A DNA stretch of 5,308 bases, from NCBI GenBank assembly GCA_937858165.1, contig CALLZA010000035.1, positions 1 through 5,308 on the forward strand. Direction: 5' to 3'. A program made the translations under genes and the position numbers. Position 1 is the stretch's first letter, and each line of letters begins with the position of its first letter. This DNA is from an uncultured Ardenticatenia bacterium (GTDB lineage Bacteria > Chloroflexota > Anaerolineae > Promineifilales > Promineifilaceae). Positions 1-5,308 of this stretch are shown piece after piece. The notes under the pieces were generated by a model, which ran no database searches, was not told the DNA's origin, and saw only the letters and a list, made by a program, of their open reading frames with translations.

Positions 1-1417
1 GGCCCGCCATCTCATACCAACCAAGGCCTTCGGCAGAGTGGGTGATCTGGTCCGTACCGGCCATGTCACGGTCAAACTGCTGCAGGCCCGCCTGTCCCAA
101 CTCCATCGCGTCATATTGCGCGAAAACCATGAACTGCGCGCTGCCATCGGCCGCAACAAAGGTGCGCCCGTCGCCATTGCCGGGCGGCGGCTTGTCGGGT
201 TCTTTGTCCGATCCGGATGGGTGAATGACTCGCCAATCGATGATCACGGCGATGACCACTGCCACTGCTAATAGACCAGCCACGACAAAGAAAGTCAGAG
301 GTTCCTCGTCGGCCAGGAAGACCACCGCAAGCTCAGTCATCATCCACAAGGCCAGCACGGCCACGCCGGTCATCAGCAGCAGCCAAATCCCCAGCCAGAC
401 GGGCGTGGAGACCGGATGGGTTCCGCCCGGCCCCATCTTAGCCTTGAACTTGTCCATCCGGGACGGTTGCGCACTTGTCGCCGCGTCAGCGGCCGACGCT
501 GAGGGCGGCGTTGGGTCATCCGCCCTTGCACCGTTGGCCATCGGGGTATGTTGAGGTTCGTCGGGCTTCGGCTGGCTTTCCTTGGCTTTGTCTGATGGAC
601 GGAAGCAGCGCAGCGCCTCCGAAACGCCGAAGAGATAGACGATAAACACGGCCACAAAGGGAATAAACCCATTGGCCCAGGGCGGCAACAGTAGAAAAGA
701 CATGATGCCCTGCACCACAGCGCCGGTGGAGTTTATATCCATCCACAAAGGGTCCTTAGGTGAGTATAGGTTGCTGTCTGTGGTTTCGCTATCCTCCGTC
801 ACGTCGAAGACGGCAAATTTGATCTCTACCTTCTCGTCTCCATTCTCATCCTCCTGTGCTCGGCCCGGTTCCGCCTCATCCCCTAACGCCTGAGTTAGCC
901 CCACGACCTCGACGGTCAGTTCCTGCGAAACGTTAGCCCCGCTCGGAATGTTGGTGAATAGCAAATACCCACCCTGCTGCAATGTCGGCTGACTATCGTC
1001 CGGGGTGTCAAGAAAAACATAGTAGTTGGCATCTTCGCCACAGTCTCCGGTTGAGTTGTCCCTAACACACAGCAGCCTCAGCGAGGGCACGACCTTAATC
1101 GAGATGGGCTTGGTATTAGTCAACGTGTAGGTAACACCCAACAGAAGCGTCTGCCGGGTCAGGTCGGAAATGTAACGCGGGCTAGCCACCTTTAGCTCTA
1201 GGCCGGTGTCCTCTACCTCGTTTTCCGCGTTCGTGTGTTGCGGCTCACTGAAAATGTGGGCGCTATTGTTGGCCGCTTCCAGGCGCGGATAGAACCAGGC
1301 GTAGTAGACGAAGATAAGCAACACCAGCAGCAGGCCGGCCACAAGCCAGGAGAACCTGTCTACAGGCAAGGGCCAGGTGCCTCTGATCGCGGCGGTCGGT
1401 TCCTGGGGCTTGGTCAT
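1..1417 (-). CDS. Multi-span membrane protein with extracytoplasmic domain, 3' end outside window
   Basis: The frame is open from ATG at 1417-1415 to the window edge (472 codons, no stop). AGGAGA at 1426-1431, 8 bases before the ATG, supports the start. Visible layout: short cytoplasmic N-terminus; helix at about residues 23-42; a probably extracytoplasmic, beta-rich region at 43-232 with Cys117 and Cys126 that could pair; a long hydrophobic stretch at 235-265 interrupted by PPWANG; a Pro/Ala/Asp-rich linker at 273-338 with Lys/Arg at both ends; helices at about 339-361 and 374-394; then a soluble tail from about 400 that runs out of the window. The Lys/Arg-bearing linker suits a cytoplasmic side. 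The segment containing TLTNTKPISIKVVPSLRLL resembles an Ig-like strand pattern, but this is weak. I do not recognise the family. It begins 26 bases after the VWA lipoprotein gene, so co-transcription and a shared role at the membrane are likely. The reading frame is secure; the function is unknown. Confidence -1.
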   Translation of the reverse strand, partial: MTKPQEPTAAIRGTWPLPVDRFSWLVAGLLLVLLIFVYYAWFYPRLEAANNSAHIFSEPQHTNAENEVEDTGLELKVASPRYISDLTRQTLLLGVTYTLTNTKPISIKVVPSLRLLCVRDNSTGDCGEDANYYVFLDTPDDSQPTLQQGGYLLFTNIPSGANVSQELTVEVVGLTQALGDEAEPGRAQEDENGDEKVEIKFAVFDVTEDSETTDSNLYSPKDPLWMDINSTGAVVQGIMSFLLLPPWANGFIPFVAVFIVYLFGVSEALRCFRPSDKAKESQPKPDEPQHTPMANGARADDPTPPSASAADAATSAQPSRMDKFKAKMGPGGTHPVSTPVWLGIWLLLMTGVAVLALWMMTELAVVFLADEEPLTFFVVAGLLAVAVVIAVIIDWRVIHPSGSDKEPDKPPPGNGDGRTFVAADGSAQFMVFAQYDAMELGQAGLQQFDRDMAGTDQITHSAEGLGWYEMAG

Positions 1418-1425
1418 CGATGTTG

Positions 1426-1431
1426 TCTCCT
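1426..1431 (-). promoter_or_regulatory. Ribosome binding site of the 3'-truncated membrane protein gene
   Basis: The minus strand reads AGGAGA here, 8 bases before ATG at 1417-1415. It lies in the 26-base gap after the lipoprotein stop. It fixes the start of a gene that would otherwise be easy to miss, because its stop is outside the window. Confidence -1.
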
Positions 1432-1443
1432 GTCTTTGCGCCC

Positions 1444-3936
1444 TTAGGGACGCCAGCGAATCTCCGTTTTATCGCATTGCACCTGAGAGTCAGCCGTCTG
1501 GGTACACAGGATGTTGTCCCACTCCGCGTTATTCCAATCGATCAGAAATGCCTCATAGCTGCACTCCTCGAGCTTTTCCGATGGGATGAGTCTGATGGCG
1601 AAGGTTTTTAAAGGTCTGTCGGACCTAACTGTGTAGTACGTCAGACTGTCCTTGCTGACTTCATTGGGTTTTCCCAATTGACCAATAGCCAGGCCACTCC
1701 TGTAGAGCCTGTTGCCGATCCGGCTAGGCGACCCATTCTCATCGGGCGATAGGCCGCCGCAGACCTTGGAGGCGTTGACGATCGTATTCACATCGTCGTT
1801 CGACTTAACGCTGAGAGCGTAGAATTTGGGCAGCGGTGACATGTCCTCCGCCCAATAGTTTTCATCGGCGAAGGCAAAGGCGATTTCCAGGCAGTCGACA
1901 GGATCGGGCGTGCGGGATGGCGTGGTTTCACTGTTCGCCTGGCCTATATCGGCTAACAGTTGGCGGCCGTCGGTAGCGGCCGTTGGCGACGCGGCGGCGG
2001 CCACAACTTGTTCAATTGTCAGACAGTCGGCCTGGCTAATGCTGGTCCCTGCCATCACCGGCTCATAGACGTGTTCGAGCATCATGGGCTCTACAGTGCC
2101 CACGACAACCAACTGCTCCGGCGGGCCGGGGGCGCGGTTCGGCCCGTTCGGCGGCCGATGGCGGCCCTCGACCAGCTCCACACTTACCTGCAGGTGTCCA
2201 TGCTGCGTGGGGCTAAAGGGGTAGTCGTCGAACTGATGGCTCGCGCGCAGCGTGGGATAAAGTTGGCGCAGGGGATAGGCTGCCACGATTTTGCCGCCGT
2301 TGTCACCCTCGGGGCCCAGGCCCACTAGCACCGTGTAGCAATCGGCATGGCCCGGCTCACCCATGACCTCGGAGGCCCAGAACTCCACCGGCACGGGTCG
2401 ATTGTTGAGGATCGGCGCCTCATCAACCAGCCGGGCGCCGACGGTGTAGATAGCTGGTTTGGTCTCCCACCAGTAGAAAGCGGGCGCGCTGGGTCCTTCG
2501 ACCCACCAGGCGATCGGCCCACAGAACTCGGATCCAGCCGACAACACGTCGCGCAGGGCGTGGTCCTGCGGTTCCAGGGCGTACACGTGGCCTGAGTTGG
2601 CGAAGTTCAGCGGGCGGCGAAAAGTCTGGCCGTTGCGTTGGAAGACGACGCTGTAACCGGCCGGCTGTTCAAACGCAGTGACCAGCCGCAGTGCGAAGGA
2701 GGCCGTGTTACCCGGCAAACACGCCGGCGCATCCTTGGTGGGCAAGTGAGCGGCGGCCACTATGGACGGATCGTCTGCGGGCGCGCAAGACCAGTCGGCG
2801 GTCGCCGACTCACCGTCCGCAGGTAGCCAGCCGTAGCCGTCGTGTCCAAACACGCCCTCGGCGCGCACCGTCGGCCAGAGTTCCGTGTCTGCGAACGGTA
2901 GCAGTAGTTCCCGCGCCACAGCCGCCAATGAACTCCAAGTCCCAGCTGGACTGTAGCTCATCTCCTCGACCGAGCGTGGCAAGGACAGCGAAACCCATAG
3001 GTTGTTGTCGTCTTTACGGATCACCTCCCACAGATCAGCATCACTCTTCCTTTCCGGGTCGTCTCTCGGTTGCGGATCCGGTATGCCGATGAGGTCTTTC
3101 AGGCCCGGGCAGTCAAATTGGACCACATTAAGGTGAAATCCTTCGGAGTAATTTTGCCGCAAGTCAAGCAGATGCTGCACCAAGTCATTGCGCATCTCGG
3201 ACGGCGACTTAGTTGGGTCGGGCGGTGCGGTGGCGGTTGGGGCCACGCCTGTATAGCCGTCGGTTAGCAGGATGATTGTGTTGCTCTCTTCTGCTGCTAG
3301 GATCGGTTCAGCGGAGTCATCGGGCAGTAGCCATGTCAGGTCCCAGCCGGCCTGATTAACACCTGGCGCGTCGAGTAAGGCCATCATGGGGCGGTCCCAG
3401 CCCGGCTGAAGGGCGGCGACGTTCTGCATGGGTACCAACTCGCGCACGGGGTCGGCATCCCATTCGTCACGATAGGGGTAGAGGGTGAAGACGCCAACCT
3501 GGATCGACGAGTCGGCCATGCCACCCCGCGCGGCGGCGGCACGGCTCAATTCACCCAGAACGTCAACAAGGAACAGGGTCATGTCACCCATAGCCCCGCG
3601 GGCGTCACTATAGACTGGTGCCTGATCAAAGGAGTAGCATTCATTGAGCAGGGAAACGGAGTTGTCTAGCACAAAGAGAATTCGCTGGTGACCCAGTTCC
3701 TTTGTGGGGGGCACAGGCGCTGCTGGCGTACCGGTGGCAATCGGCAGGGGCGTCGACGCCGGCCCAGTGGCCATAGACGTGGCCGCCGCTGTTGGTTGTT
3801 CCAGCGCGACCGTCGCCGAGCTGGCCACGGACGTCGACAGTTCTTCGTCAGTCCCACGCGTGCAGCCAACCATGAACAGCACCGACAATAACATCAATGC
3901 TTTCAGCAAGATAGCCAGGCTATTCTCTTGTTGCAT
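1444..3936 (-). CDS. VWA-domain surface lipoprotein, 830 residues
   Basis: Residues 1-24 form a lipoprotein signal peptide (Lys12, hydrophobic core) ending in a lipobox-like FMVGC with Cys25 as lipidation site; Met at -3 is slightly unusual. A Ser/Thr/Pro/Ala-rich linker follows (about 31-80). The VWA domain spans about 84-350: strand RILFVL, MIDAS motif DNSVS (91-95), a likely MIDAS Thr at 201, and the second strand IILLTDG with Asp226. All three MIDAS elements appear present, so divalent metal binding is likely. A Pro/Thr-rich insertion (231-247) follows TDG. Residues 351-830 match no family I know; a second Pro/Thr/Ala-rich linker at about 646-680 separates a C-terminal domain of about 150 residues. 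Twelve Cys follow Cys25, which suits an exported, disulfide-bonded protein. VWA domains usually bind protein ligands, so adhesion, scaffolding or sensing at the outer face is inferred. GGAGG lies 6 bases before the ATG. The next gene starts 26 bases after the stop. Confidence -1.
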   Translation of the reverse strand: MQQENSLAILLKALMLLSVLFMVGCTRGTDEELSTSVASSATVALEQPTAAATSMATGPASTPLPIATGTPAAPVPPTKELGHQRILFVLDNSVSLLNECYSFDQAPVYSDARGAMGDMTLFLVDVLGELSRAAAARGGMADSSIQVGVFTLYPYRDEWDADPVRELVPMQNVAALQPGWDRPMMALLDAPGVNQAGWDLTWLLPDDSAEPILAAEESNTIILLTDGYTGVAPTATAPPDPTKSPSEMRNDLVQHLLDLRQNYSEGFHLNVVQFDCPGLKDLIGIPDPQPRDDPERKSDADLWEVIRKDDNNLWVSLSLPRSVEEMSYSPAGTWSSLAAVARELLLPFADTELWPTVRAEGVFGHDGYGWLPADGESATADWSCAPADDPSIVAAAHLPTKDAPACLPGNTASFALRLVTAFEQPAGYSVVFQRNGQTFRRPLNFANSGHVYALEPQDHALRDVLSAGSEFCGPIAWWVEGPSAPAFYWWETKPAIYTVGARLVDEAPILNNRPVPVEFWASEVMGEPGHADCYTVLVGLGPEGDNGGKIVAAYPLRQLYPTLRASHQFDDYPFSPTQHGHLQVSVELVEGRHRPPNGPNRAPGPPEQLVVVGTVEPMMLEHVYEPVMAGTSISQADCLTIEQVVAAAASPTAATDGRQLLADIGQANSETTPSRTPDPVDCLEIAFAFADENYWAEDMSPLPKFYALSVKSNDDVNTIVNASKVCGGLSPDENGSPSRIGNRLYRSGLAIGQLGKPNEVSKDSLTYYTVRSDRPLKTFAIRLIPSEKLEECSYEAFLIDWNNAEWDNILCTQTADSQVQCDKTEIRWRP

Positions 3937-3942
3937 ACCAGC

Positions 3943-3947
3943 CCTCC
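3943..3947 (-). promoter_or_regulatory. Ribosome binding site of the VWA lipoprotein gene
   Basis: The minus strand reads GGAGG here, 6 bases before ATG at 3936-3934. This supports the start that gives a complete lipoprotein signal peptide. Confidence -1.
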
Positions 3948-4013
3948 ACCACCACGAATGTCAATAGACCCGCTGCCCGCGGTCGCTCCATAGCCACAGA
4001 CACGAGCACGATC

Positions 4014-4034
4014 GGCGGCTCGACCCAAGCCGCC
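4014..4034 (-). repeat. Inverted repeat, perfect 7-bp stem with 7-base loop
   Basis: The arms GGCGGCT (4028-4034 on the minus strand) and AGCCGCC (4014-4020) pair perfectly around a 7-base loop. No T-run follows on either strand, so it is not a standard intrinsic terminator. It could be an RNA hairpin in the leader of the lipoprotein mRNA or an operator. Short GC-rich repeats also occur by chance. Confidence -1.
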
Positions 4035-4039
4035 TTACA

Positions 4040-4064
4040 AGCCGGACCGCGGCGTGGCCCGACC
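4040..4064 (-). terminator. Possible weak hairpin terminator after the 43-codon gene
   Basis: In the minus-strand RNA, 4056-4064 can pair with 4040-4048 around a 7-base loop: nine pairs, three of them G-U. The sequence after it reads TTGTAA rather than a true T-run. It lies 22 bases past the stop at 4087. The position suits the end of the upstream transcript, but the weak tail makes termination uncertain; it could instead be a processing or stabilising hairpin. Confidence -1.
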
Positions 4065-4086
4065 TACTCCTCCCAACCCCCTGCTC

Positions 4087-4218
4087 CTAAAGCCCCAACA
4101 GCGGCATCCACAAGTTACGTGTGAAGAACAACGCCAGGGCCAAAATGATGATCAGCAGGATGATCCAGCCATAGTCACAAATGAAACAAGTCGGTCGTTC
4201 CCACCACTCTTCGTTCAT
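4087..4218 (-). CDS. 43-residue single-pass membrane protein with a CxxC motif
   Basis: ATG at 4218-4216 reads 43 codons to TAG at 4089-4087. A perfect GGAGG sits 6 bases upstream (4225-4229), as strong as that of the large lipoprotein gene, which is the main reason to call it. The product starts MNEEWWERPTCFICDYGW, followed by one hydrophobic helix at about residues 17-32 (IILLIIILALALFF), then Arg34 and a short hydrophobic tail. The acidic N-terminus and Arg after the helix suggest N-out, C-in. Cys11 and Cys14 form a CxxC pair that could be redox-active or bind metal; this is inferred from pattern only. It starts 32 bases after the stop of the four-helix protein gene and lies before the 150-base gap, so it probably ends the upstream operon, though it could be read through into the lipoprotein gene. 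I do not recognise a family. Confidence -1.
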   Translation of the reverse strand: MNEEWWERPTCFICDYGWIILLIIILALALFFTRNLWMPLLGL

Positions 4219-4224
4219 GTCAAA

Positions 4225-4229
4225 CCTCC
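4225..4229 (-). promoter_or_regulatory. Ribosome binding site of the 43-codon gene
   Basis: The minus strand reads GGAGG, 6 bases before ATG at 4218. It is the strongest evidence that this short frame is translated. Confidence -1.
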
Positions 4230-4250
4230 AACATACACCCCACGAAGGGT

Positions 4251-4706
4251 CTACTCTTGAAAAAACGAGTTCTCACTTTGATGGCCACGGCTGAAGCCGG
4301 CCGCGGCCAGACTGCCAATACCCAACGCCAGAAGGATGTCGAACGGCACACGGGCACAGCTAAACACCGTAAACAGCCCCGGCTGATCGCGCACCACGTC
4401 ACGGCCGAAAATGAACAGCCACACCAGCAGCACCGTGATCAGCGCCGCGCCAACAGCCGCACCGCGCACATGCCGCCCCGGCTCCAGTTCGTTCCGCTGC
4501 ACCCGATACTGCTGTTCGGCCGCCTGCCGGGCAACGATAAACACCACCACCCAGCCAAAGAACCAGGCAATCAGATCGGCTGTGTTCCAGTTTTGCAGCA
4601 TAAAGCCCAGCACGGCATTGCTGCCGCCCACCACCAGCCCGCCAACCAGCCCCAGCCGAAAACCGGCGTTGGATCGGCGACGGTCGTAGCCACTGGGGCC
4701 AATCAT
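4251..4706 (-). CDS. Small four-helix integral membrane protein, 151 residues
   Basis: The start is placed at ATG 4706-4704, which overlaps the TGA (4705-4703) of the phosphoesterase gene as ATGA. A GGGAG (4715-4719) lies 8 bases upstream. An in-frame ATG at 4745 would add 13 residues inside the upstream gene and lacks this arrangement. Four hydrophobic segments are visible at about 17-37, 44-60, 83-101 and 119-138. A charged segment (about 60-82, rich in Arg, Glu and Gln) lies between helices 2 and 3, and a short polar tail ends the protein. The Arg-rich N-terminus (RRR at 9-11) and the loop after helix 2 suggest both ends and that loop face the cytoplasm. No catalytic motif is evident and I do not recognise the family. 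Coupling to the phosphoesterase suggests co-expression, not necessarily a shared reaction. Confidence -1.
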   Translation of the reverse strand: MIGPSGYDRRRSNAGFRLGLVGGLVVGGSNAVLGFMLQNWNTADLIAWFFGWVVVFIVARQAAEQQYRVQRNELEPGRHVRGAAVGAALITVLLVWLFIFGRDVVRDQPGLFTVFSCARVPFDILLALGIGSLAAAGFSRGHQSENSFFQE

Positions 4707-5308
4707 AATGCGCGCTCCCCCAGCGCCCGGAAGTGATCGCGCCACACCGGCCAGTCGGGATTGGCCCCGTCGACTGGCAGGGGCGCTTCGATGAGTCGCC
4801 GAACAAGTTGATCGGGGTATCCGCCGTCTACGAGACAGAAAGCCGTCCGTTGCCAGTCATAGGCTACGCGCCGAAAAGTCACCATGCGCCCGACCGTGTC
4901 GAGCACGGCATAGGCCGCGCGCCGGTCAAAGTCACGCGGCTGCCCCACCGAGCCGGGGTTGACCAACGACAATTCGCCCAGCGGATAGGGGACGTCCGGC
5001 TCGACCCATAACGGTCTCGGTTGATGGCCTTCGAAGTGAATCAGAGTCGGCACGTGGGTGTGGCCGAAGAGTTGCGCCTGGGGGCGGCCGCCAACCGGCG
5101 CGCCATTGGCCAAGATGGCAAATTCGTCCGCCTGATATCGCGTCTCCCAGGGGAAGACGTAACGATGGTAGTAGCGGCCGTGGGCTTGGGCACCGTGGAC
5201 GAGCGTATAGACCAACCCCTCCACCCTGTGGCGGCGGGGCCCGGCACGGGCTCGCGTAAACAGCCCGCGACAAAAAGCAGGGGCCACCGCAGGAGCTGAC
5301 AAAGGCGG
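4703..5308 (-). CDS. Calcineurin-like metallophosphoesterase (YfcE-type), C-terminal part
   Basis: The frame is open to the window end and stops at TGA 4705-4703, giving about 201 visible codons. Three features identify the family: VHG (His codon 5195-5197), a metal-ligand position; GHTH (5054-5065), the conserved C-terminal metal-binding motif; and NPGSVGQPRD, whose NPGSVG part is at 4943-4960 and is typical of the YfcE/Metallophos_2 group. Family members are usually about 160-250 residues and begin with DxH, GDxxD and GNHD motifs; these are absent here and must lie beyond 5308. Such enzymes hydrolyse phosphomono- or diesters with two metal ions in the cytoplasm; the substrate here cannot be told. 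A TTG at 5302 opens the frame but is unlikely to be the start, because that would leave out the N-terminal metal ligands. This region is more GC-rich than the others (44 of 60 in block 5041-5100). Confidence -1.
   Translation of the reverse strand, partial: PPLSAPAVAPAFCRGLFTRARAGPRRHRVEGLVYTLVHGAQAHGRYYHRYVFPWETRYQADEFAILANGAPVGGRPQAQLFGHTHVPTLIHFEGHQPRPLWVEPDVPYPLGELSLVNPGSVGQPRDFDRRAAYAVLDTVGRMVTFRRVAYDWQRTAFCLVDGGYPDQLVRRLIEAPLPVDGANPDWPVWRDHFRALGERAL

Larger units (their letters stand above)
3937..4086. other. 150-base intergenic region with no convincing promoter
   Basis: This gap separates the 43-codon gene from the VWA lipoprotein gene and is the longest non-coding stretch in the window. 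It holds two tandem inverted repeats (listed separately) and the lipoprotein ribosome binding site. I looked for sigma-70-like -35/-10 pairs on the minus strand and found none with good spacing. If the lipoprotein operon has its own promoter it should be here, but I cannot point to it. Confidence -1.

Noticed and set aside
225..554. 109-codon open frame on the plus strand
   Set aside because: It is antisense to the continuous minus-strand frame that has transmembrane helices and a good ribosome binding site; its Ser/Thr/Ala-rich product has no recognisable feature.
2691..3092. 133-codon open frame on the plus strand
   Set aside because: It is antisense to the VWA lipoprotein, and its Arg/Pro/Ser-rich translation is typical of shadow frames in GC-rich DNA.
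3959..3964. TTGACA on the minus strand, a perfect sigma-70 -35 hexamer
   Set aside because: It is only 22 bases before the lipoprotein ATG. A -10 box at normal spacing would fall on the ribosome binding site/start region, and no TATAAT-like sequence is there.
4257..4736. 159-codon open frame on the plus strand
   Set aside because: It is antisense to the four-helix membrane protein. Its product is rich in His, Gln, Arg and Pro with no domain or hydrophobic pattern, while the minus frame gives clean helices and an ATGA-coupled start.
4707..4745. Upstream in-frame ATG extending the four-helix protein by 13 residues
   Set aside because: It would lie inside the phosphoesterase gene; the ATG at 4706 has the ATGA overlap and a GGGAG at good spacing.
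5300..5302. TTG as the start of the phosphoesterase
   Set aside because: The frame stays open to the window end, and starting there would remove the N-terminal metal-binding motifs the family needs. The real start lies beyond the window.

Overview
All genes I can support lie on the minus strand, reading from high to low coordinates: the 3' part of a metallophosphoesterase gene, a four-helix membrane protein gene, a 43-codon single-helix membrane protein gene, a large lipoprotein gene with a von Willebrand factor A (VWA) domain, and the 5' part of a multi-span membrane protein gene that leaves the window at position 1. There are no tRNAs, rRNAs, CRISPR arrays or transposase genes. The long plus-strand open frames are antisense shadows.

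The DNA looks bacterial: tight spacing, clear GGAGG/AGGAG ribosome binding sites and an ATGA stop/start overlap. It is GC-rich but uneven. The lipoprotein has a lipobox followed by a Thr/Pro/Ala-rich linker, a style common in surface lipoproteins of Chloroflexota (Anaerolineae/Caldilineae-like). I infer that phylum with modest confidence; there is no marker gene to prove it.

Region by region: 4703-5308 encodes the C-terminal part of a YfcE-like phosphoesterase (GHTH and NPGSVG motifs), with its N-terminus beyond the window end. 4251-4706 starts inside that gene's stop codon and encodes a small four-helix membrane protein. 4087-4218 encodes a 43-residue membrane peptide with a CxxC motif. 3937-4086 is a 150-base gap with two tandem hairpins and no convincing promoter. 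1444-3936 encodes the 830-residue VWA lipoprotein. 1-1417 encodes a membrane protein with a large predicted extracytoplasmic domain, starting only 26 bases after the lipoprotein stop.

The lipoprotein and the membrane protein almost certainly share a transcript. I infer they form a cell-surface module: an anchored, metal-dependent adhesion or scaffold protein plus a membrane partner. Apart from the VWA fold, neither protein resembles a family I recognise, so this pair is the best candidate for something undescribed. The upstream phosphoesterase, four-helix protein and perhaps the 43-residue peptide look like a separate unit.
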